46,208 bases of DNA, from contig JANZYW010000007.1 of assembly GCA_026413325.1 (NCBI GenBank), positions 6,947-53,154 of the forward strand. Reading direction: 5' to 3'. The notes beneath the pieces are model-generated. The model had not been told where the DNA came from. It did not search any database and was given only the letters and a program-made list of their open reading frames with translations. Source of the DNA: Bacteroidia bacterium. Lineage in GTDB: Bacteria > Bacteroidota > Bacteroidia > SpSt-205. The first letter of the stretch is position 1; the number at the start of each line of letters is the position of its first letter. The translations under genes and the position numbers were made by a program. This document shows positions 41,679 through 46,208 of this stretch, one piece after another.

Positions 41679-42691
41679 TCCCGCAAAAATGGGTAGTCGG
41701 ATTGAACATAGACATCTTCGTACAACTGCTCTGCAGAAGGATAGGGGCTCGCTTCGGCAAAAGCCACCGCTTCTGCGACTTCAGCAGCGATTTCTTCCTC
41801 TATACGGTCAAACTCTTCTGGGGTGGCCAGGTTAGATTCATAAAGATAGCTTTGGAGACGAGCGATGGGGTCTTTTTCTTTGTACTGCTCAACTTCTTCA
41901 CGAGTGCGGTATTTAGCCGGATCAGACATGGAGTGGCCTCGATACCGATAGGTGAGGATTTCTAAGAAGTAGGGGCCTTTGCCAGAGCGGGCATGTTCGG
42001 CAGCTCTCTTCATCGCTTCATACACTACTCGTACGTCCATGCCATCTACCGGTTCAGAAGGCATATCATAAGCGCAAGCAATCCGATAGATTTCGGTTAC
42101 GTTTGAACTGCGGCTCACGGAGGTACCCATGGCGTACTGATTGTTTTCACACACATACACTACGGGTAGCTTCCAGAGCATAGCCATATTGAAGCACTCG
42201 TGAAGTATCCCCTGACGAGCGGCTCCATCTCCGAACATCGTCACACTAATCAGGTCTTCCTGCCGGTATTGGATGGCAAAGGCAGCCCCTGTACCTAAAC
42301 CGATTTGCCCTCCCACGATACCATGTCCTCCTAAAAATCGCTTAGCTGTGGAAAACATGTGCATAGAACCGCCTTTTCCCCGCGAGCAGCCAGTTGCTTT
42401 GCCCATGAGCTCTGCGAGGATCTCCCGCATAGGAATCCCTCTGAAGTAGGCATTTCCATGTTCTCTGTAACCTGTAATGACGTAATCTTCGGGACGGATA
42501 GCCGCTTCTATCCCCATGCCTACGGCTTCCTGTCCGATATATAAGTGAAGAAATCCTCGAATTTTCTGCTGGGTGTAGAGCTGAGCGGCTTTTTCCTCCA
42601 TTCGGCGTACAGCCAACATTTGGCGATACCAGTAAAGAAGGGTTTCCTTAGAGTAGGTGGGATGAGAAGGAGCCGCTTTTACCTTTGTCAT
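41675..42691 (-). CDS. pdhA: Pyruvate dehydrogenase E1 component, alpha subunit
   Basis: 338 residues from the ATG at 42691; the ORF track's 42931 start lies beyond the promoter and reads through antisense recF sequence. Features are the family helix RQMLAVRRMEEKAAQLYTQQ, the thiamine-diphosphate motif FGDGAARQGILHE ending in CENNQYAMGT, and the phosphorylation-loop stretch YRYRGHSMSDPAKYRTREE. It decarboxylates pyruvate with an E1 beta partner, which is not adjacent. Ser254 matches the main regulated serine of mitochondrial E1 alpha. That sequence is conserved generally, so it is not proof of regulation. It heads an operon with a PP2C phosphatase and a Ser/Thr kinase. TATATTTG lies 4 bases upstream. 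Confidence 0.95.
   Translation of the reverse strand: MTKVKAAPSHPTYSKETLLYWYRQMLAVRRMEEKAAQLYTQQKIRGFLHLYIGQEAVGMGIEAAIRPEDYVITGYREHGNAYFRGIPMREILAELMGKATGCSRGKGGSMHMFSTAKRFLGGHGIVGGQIGLGTGAAFAIQYRQEDLISVTMFGDGAARQGILHECFNMAMLWKLPVVYVCENNQYAMGTSVSRSSNVTEIYRIACAYDMPSEPVDGMDVRVVYEAMKRAAEHARSGKGPYFLEILTYRYRGHSMSDPAKYRTREEVEQYKEKDPIARLQSYLYESNLATPEEFDRIEEEIAAEVAEAVAFAEASPYPSAEQLYEDVYVQSDYPFLRE
42680..42687 (+). promoter_or_regulatory. TAnnTTTG -7 promoter element (recF)
   Basis: TACCTTTG lies inside the first codons of pdhA on the other strand. A start site a few bases downstream would leave out ATG 42690, favouring GTG 42711 as the recF start. Confidence 0.5.
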
Positions 42692-42695
42692 GAAG

Positions 42696-42703
42696 CAAAT
42701 ATA
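42696..42703 (-). promoter_or_regulatory. TAnnTTTG -7 promoter element (pdhA operon)
   Basis: TATATTTG on the minus strand ends 4 bases before the pdhA ATG. It overlaps the 5' region of recF, so the two divergent promoters interlock. Confidence 0.6.
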
Positions 42704-42710
42704 CGGTTTG

Positions 42711-43754
42711 GTGCAAGTACGAGCGCTGGAGTTGCGGGATTTTCGTCGATATGAACATGCCTTACTGGAGTTCCCCACAGAAGGGGTTGCATTCGTAGGG
42801 CCTAATGCAGCGGGAAAGACCAGTTTCTTAGAAGCTCTGCACAAAGTCGCATTGCTTCGAGGGTTTGGAAAGGAGGAGGAAATGGTTCGATGGGGCAAGA
42901 GGGGGTATCGGCTTCGAGTCCGTCTCTCCACGGGTACTGCGGAAGTCTCCTATGAACAAGGGAAAGGAACGAGAGTGGTTTGGGAGGGCGAAGCTATCAC
43001 CCCCTTAGCGCGCTGGATCGGCCGTATCCCTGTCGTCCTCCTCAGACCAGGTGATAGCGAGTGGATAGAAGGACCAGCGGCTGTGCGTCGCCGATGGGCA
43101 GATAGACTTCTCTCTCAGGTTTCTTCCACATACTTGGGTACCCTTATGCAGTACGAGCGGGCCCTCGCTCAGCGAAATGCGCTTTTAGGTCAGCCCGATT
43201 CCACCCCAGCTCTGCTTGACTCGTGGGAAGCCCTCCTGGTAGAAACGGGTCCTTTTCTTCAGCGCATGCGGCTTCAGCTGGCTCCTCTTTTAGAAGATTC
43301 TCTTCGAACTTTTTACGGCTGTTTTGGACCGGAGAAGATCCATCTTCACTACAAAACAACGGTAGATCCTTCTCCGGAGGCGTGGCGCAAAGCTTGGAGC
43401 CATCTCCGTCCGAAAGAGGTACATGTAGGTCGCACACTTATCGGCCCGCATCTTGAGGACTTCCAGGTACAGTTAGGAGAGCAGCCTGCCCGAGGGTATG
43501 CTTCAGAAGGGCAAAAAAAATCCCTCCTCATCGCGCTAAAGTGGGCAGAGCTGCAGCATTTGAAGGGGCAGCAAACCTTCTCCCCTCTCCTCCTCCTGGA
43601 TGATGTGGGAGAAAAGCTGGATAAGCCGCGCCTTGAGGCTTTGGGACAGCTCACCCGATTAGCTGGTCAAACTTTTGTTACGGATGTAGAGGAGCGTCGA
43701 GTCCGAGAAGCTTTCCCTGAGCTCCCTATTGTTAGACTTCCCTTGATGAGCTGA
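42711..43754 (+). CDS. recF: DNA replication/repair protein RecF
   Basis: 347 residues from GTG 42711. MQVRALELRDFRRYEHALLE matches the family N-terminus; the ORF track's ATG 42690 would add seven residues. Walker A is VGPNAAGKTSFLE, the signature is YASEGQKKSLLIALK and Walker B is LLLLDDVGEKLDK. RecF loads RecA at gapped DNA with RecO and RecR. It is divergent from pdhA, with the two gene starts only about 20 bases apart. dnaA, dnaN and gyrB, its usual neighbours elsewhere, are not here. Confidence 0.94.
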   Translation: MQVRALELRDFRRYEHALLEFPTEGVAFVGPNAAGKTSFLEALHKVALLRGFGKEEEMVRWGKRGYRLRVRLSTGTAEVSYEQGKGTRVVWEGEAITPLARWIGRIPVVLLRPGDSEWIEGPAAVRRRWADRLLSQVSSTYLGTLMQYERALAQRNALLGQPDSTPALLDSWEALLVETGPFLQRMRLQLAPLLEDSLRTFYGCFGPEKIHLHYKTTVDPSPEAWRKAWSHLRPKEVHVGRTLIGPHLEDFQVQLGEQPARGYASEGQKKSLLIALKWAELQHLKGQQTFSPLLLLDDVGEKLDKPRLEALGQLTRLAGQTFVTDVEERRVREAFPELPIVRLPLMS

Positions 43755-43853
43755 GGCAAGAATTTTTACCTTTATGCTATTTTTTCATATTAGCATCATA
43801 TCTGGCCTCTAAATGCATAAACCCAACTTTCCCATAGGTTTTATTCGATTTGC

Positions 43854-45073
43854 TTACTCTATCTCTATTCCTATCAATACTATATCATCACTCTGGGGGC
43901 GATTCCCTCTCACGTTGTAAAGTCTCTCTAAGAAAGCTTCTTTCTGCTTATGAATCGGGATGGATTGAATTTTGCCCAGAAGCTCGGGTATAGCCTTGGA
44001 ACCTAAAGGTTTATCCGAGTCTTGACAGTGCTGGTTAGCGATGCCATCAGACATGATGTAGAGCCTATCCCCAGGCAGCAGCTCCAACTCATGCTCTTCA
44101 GCAGTATTTGCAAGGTTCTCTCCGAAGCTGAAAGGATAAGCATCCAGTTTCTGGACTTGATTATCTCTTACGAGATAAGCTTTTCCTTTGAGACTTGTAT
44201 AGGTGAGACGACGGCGGCCTATATCCAAAGAGCCTAAAAAGGCATCTACTGTCAGGGGACGGTCAGAAGCTATACGGAAGAGCCCGTATAGAGAGCGATC
44301 TATCTCAGCGGTTACTTTATCGGTAGTCCATATGCCATTAATTTGAACGAAATGTCTCAGGTGTTGCATAAAGATGACCGAAAGCATGGCTCCTAATACC
44401 CCATGCCCTATTGCATCTCCTACACCCATAAAGATGCGCCTTTTTTCTATATGATGCCAGATAAAGTCCCCCCCTACGATTTGGTTAGGCTGCCAGATAA
44501 TAAAGTGAGGCAAGGGGAGGGTTTCGGGCTGGGCAGGGCGTAAGGCAGGCATGAGTCCAATCTGAAACAACTGAGCTGCTTGAAGGTTGAGCATTAAGTC
44601 TTCTTTGAGCTCGAGGTTATCCTTTTGCAAAGCTTTCTGGGCGGTAATATCTACCCGGATGCTGACGTATTTACAAATCTCACCATTAGCATCTCGAATA
44701 GGCCCTACAGTGGCTAGCACCCAGTAGAATCTCCCATCTTTGCGCCGATTCTTGATTTCCCCTTGCCAGATATGACCTGCCTTGATAGTGTCCCACATTT
44801 CCTTGAAAGTCTGCTTTGGTGTATCTGGGTGGCGCACAATGTTGTGAGGTTTGCCTATAAGCTCGTGGAGCTCATACCCCGATACCTCACAGAAGCGCTC
44901 ATTCGCATACGTAATCACACCTCTCGTGTCGGTTTCGCTGATGAGGGCAAATCGATCGAGGATAGAAATCGATCAGAAAGCTCTTGCTGTCGTCCTCTGA
45001 CTTCGCTTTCCAAAAATCCGAGCCGCTCTATCATGGTGGCCAGCTCTTGTTTTAGGATATCGTGAGAGTTCAT
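43854..45073 (-). pseudogene. PAS domain/SpoIIE-type PP2C phosphatase gene with apparent frameshift
   Basis: The long frame (43854-44918) encodes a PAS domain (ITYANERFCEVSGYELHELI, KYVSIRVDITAQKAL), a coiled coil and a SpoIIE/RsbU-type phosphatase (IVGGDFIWHHIEKRRIFMGV, GDAIGHGVLGAMLSV, DRLYIMSDGIANQ, SDDIVLIGIE). The PAS domain's first strand (ILDRFALISETDTRG) is upstream in the same frame but has no start codon before a TGA. In another frame, ATG 45073, with TATATTTG 7 bases upstream, opens MNSHDILKQELATMIERLGF and continues to QQELSDRF. The halves join if one base is missing between about 44920 and 44973. So this is either a one-base deletion, an assembly error or a -1 recoding site. If functional, it is a sensor-phosphatase for partner-switching or similar signalling. 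Confidence 0.72.
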
Positions 45074-45080
45074 AGTACTG

Positions 45081-45088
45081 CAAATATA
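45081..45088 (-). promoter_or_regulatory. TAnnTTTG -7 promoter element (PAS/PP2C gene)
   Basis: TATATTTG on the minus strand ends 7 bases before ATG 45073. It supports that ATG, not GTG 44918, as the original start. Confidence 0.55.
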
Positions 45089-45438
45089 AATACTCTTATT
45101 TCAATATGAATTATACATGGTCTTTGGGTAAACAAAAGCTCCCTCGAAGAGGGTGGATATTCTGTTCAAGCCTATACCGTGAGTTGGGAGGCGGGGGTAT
45201 GGTTTGCAGGGCCTCTTCTAAGGTGGATTTGGGGGAAAGCTCTACAGAGAGCTTTTTTAGAGGTCGTGAAGTCGACTCTGGCTGGAGCAAGCTTTTGAGC
45301 ATAAAGGATCCCGAATCAGCTGTAATCAGCTCTGGTTAGGAATAATTCACACAAGGAGAGGAACGTTGGAGTTATTCTTGAAATATCCCGATTGTATCTT
45401 ACCATGCGATAATTACTTGTAGGATTGTCCCTATGGAA

Positions 45439-45476
45439 TGGCTGGATCTCATAGAGTGGGAGCTATCCAGATGCCA
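45439..45476. other. Imperfect hairpin in the intergenic region
   Basis: TGGC-TGGAT-CTC pairs with GAG-ATCCA-GCCA across a 9-base loop, with small bulges on the 3' side. This gives about 12 pairs. There is no T-tract directly after it. It may be a structured RNA element or chance. Confidence 0.35.
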
Positions 45477-45637
45477 ATATCTTCATTCTTGTATTTTTCT
45501 TTTCATGCATTTATAGGTTTTGTTGCATATAAATAGTTTTATATCGGGTTTCTATAGAATTGACTCCATTAGAGCATAGAGGAAGGGGGGTGGAGCCCCA
45601 GTGCCCTTTGAGTGCTCCCATTCCCTCCAAAAGTCAC

Positions 45638-45667
45638 ACAAGAGGTGTCTATGTCGTATCCTCTTGT
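45638..45667. repeat. Perfect 8-bp inverted repeat
   Basis: ACAAGAGG, 14 bases, CCTCTTGT. It lies about 100 bases upstream of the promoter of the 45775 gene. It could be an operator, a transcript hairpin or chance. Confidence 0.4.
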
Positions 45668-45762
45668 TATAAATGTCCAAAATATACGCATTCATAAGGA
45701 GTGCACAATCAGCACATTTTATGCTTTTTTCAGCTATTAGCTATTAAGGTCGTTCCACATAT

Positions 45763-45770
45763 TATTTTTG
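45763..45770 (+). promoter_or_regulatory. TAnnTTTG -7 promoter element (SBBP-type gene)
   Basis: TATTTTTG ends 4 bases before ATG 45775. Confidence 0.6.
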
Positions 45771-45774
45771 TAGT

Positions 45775-46208
45775 ATGAAACGTCAGGTTACAACGATGGG
45801 ACTGTTTCTGTCCTGCGGCCTTTTGGCGCAAGGAGGGAATTTGCGACATCTTTCTTCTCCTCCTGGGCGAGCTAAGTCTTTTTACTTTGTTCAAAATAGG
45901 GGTCAATGGCATCCTGATGTGTGGGCTCATTCTCATTTGCCTGGGGGGGAGGTATGGATCACTCGATGGGGTCTCCTTTTAGATTGGTACCAAATAGCGT
46001 CGGGTTCGGATGCTACTCGCTCTCTGGTCTTAGAAGGCCCTTATCATACCTCGCAGGAATATCGTGTCGGACATCGCGTTCGGTTGAGCTTTATAGGAGC
46101 CAATACGACCCCTCATGTAGAATATAGAGAAAAGGTTTCTTATTATCACAACTACTTCATAGGAAATAACCCAAGTCGTTGGGTGAGTTATGTTCCCCTA
46201 TATAGAGA
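45775..46208 (+). CDS. N-terminal part of a secreted SBBP-repeat-type protein, partial
   Basis: An open frame of 144 codons that runs off the right edge, so it is absent from the ORF track. A signal peptide (TTMGLFLSCGLLAQG) is followed by sequence matching the N-terminal domain found before SBBP beta-propeller repeats: FYFVQNRGQWHPDVWAHSHL, LPGGEVWITRWGLLLD, VRLSFIGANTTPHVEY and NYFIGNNPSRWVSYVP. Such proteins are large and exported, and in Bacteroidota often end in a type IX sorting domain; that end is outside the window. The start codon is set by TATTTTTG 4 bases upstream. Confidence 0.82.
   Translation, partial: MKRQVTTMGLFLSCGLLAQGGNLRHLSSPPGRAKSFYFVQNRGQWHPDVWAHSHLPGGEVWITRWGLLLDWYQIASGSDATRSLVLEGPYHTSQEYRVGHRVRLSFIGANTTPHVEYREKVSYYHNYFIGNNPSRWVSYVPLYR

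Larger units (their letters stand above)
45089..45762. other. Non-coding stretch of ~670 bases
   Basis: No convincing gene was found on either strand. The 77-codon frame at 45106 has no family resemblance and no promoter element at its start. Base composition becomes A+T-rich from about 45340. Two hairpins are annotated separately. No tRNA, SRP RNA, tmRNA or RNase P signature was recognised. It could hold a small RNA or decayed sequence. Confidence 0.5.

Noticed and set aside
45106-45339. 77-codon plus-strand ORF in the intergenic region
   Set aside because: No -7 element at its start, unlike neighbouring genes, no family resemblance, and an equally long antisense ORF in the same place.
45590-45640. 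G-rich/C-rich segment (GGGGGG...CCCC) as a structural RNA such as SRP RNA or tmRNA end
   Set aside because: It can fold locally but lacks the conserved loops of either RNA.

Overview
The window looks like a chromosomal segment from a member of the Bacteroidota or a close relative, roughly half G+C. The evidence is a complete alternative complex III operon, a type IX secretion C-terminal sorting domain, a HmuY-like protein beside a TonB-dependent receptor, a split transketolase, a Bacteroidota-typical conserved protein usually labelled 'asparagine synthetase B', and many start codons preceded by the Bacteroidota -7 promoter element TAnnTTTG. A coiled-coil/PD-(D/E)XK (DUF3782-type) pseudogene, a family I recall mainly from thermophiles, hints at a hot habitat, but weakly. 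No tRNA, rRNA, CRISPR array, insertion sequence or phage was seen.

Layout. 1-2786 (minus): HmuY-like secreted protein followed by a TonB-dependent receptor that runs off the window, probably a heme uptake pair. 2869-5613: DNA polymerase I. 5635-5850: remnant of a CHAT-domain gene. 6131-7726: ATP-dependent DNA ligase. 7945-10971 (minus): full TPR-CHAT protein with both catalytic residues. 11037-12539: lysyl-tRNA synthetase. 12692-13421: broken DUF3782-type nuclease gene. 13484-15113 (minus): nuoE then carA. 15152-16078: PfkB-family sugar kinase. 16186-18678 (minus): secreted repeat protein. 18726-19370: putative lipoprotein with an S74-like C-terminus. 19403-27493: actABCDEF, which moves electrons from quinol to a c-type cytochrome or oxidase; no terminal oxidase genes follow. 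27519-27761: small unknown protein. 27786-31150: SGNH hydrolase, MBOAT acyltransferase and an efflux-type adaptor in overlapping order. 31163-32428: conserved exported protein. 32425-35680 (minus): transketolase N and C halves, folK and a TPR lipoprotein in a tightly packed operon. 35709-36827 (minus): exported propeller-like protein. 36869-38527: EttA-type ABC-F protein. 38719-42691 (minus): pyruvate dehydrogenase E1 alpha, a PP2C phosphatase with LysM domains, and a Hanks-type kinase, joined by 4-base overlaps. 42711-43754: recF. 43854-45073 (minus): PAS/SpoIIE-type phosphatase gene with an apparent frameshift. 45089-45762: non-coding, with two hairpins. 45775-end: start of an SBBP-repeat-type secreted protein.

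Three things stand out. First, the pdhA/PP2C-LysM/kinase operon couples a carbon-metabolism enzyme to a reversible phosphorylation pair, and the E1 alpha carries the Ser of the loop that is phosphorylated in mitochondria. Second, about fifteen genes have TAnnTTTG, or a one-base variant, ending only 2-7 bases before the start codon. This predicts leaderless or nearly leaderless mRNAs, and several compact divergent gene pairs have back-to-back or interlocked promoters. Third, there are signs of decay: a CHAT fragment, a nuclease gene with two lesions, and a frameshifted PAS phosphatase. All calls are from reading the sequence; no database search was run.
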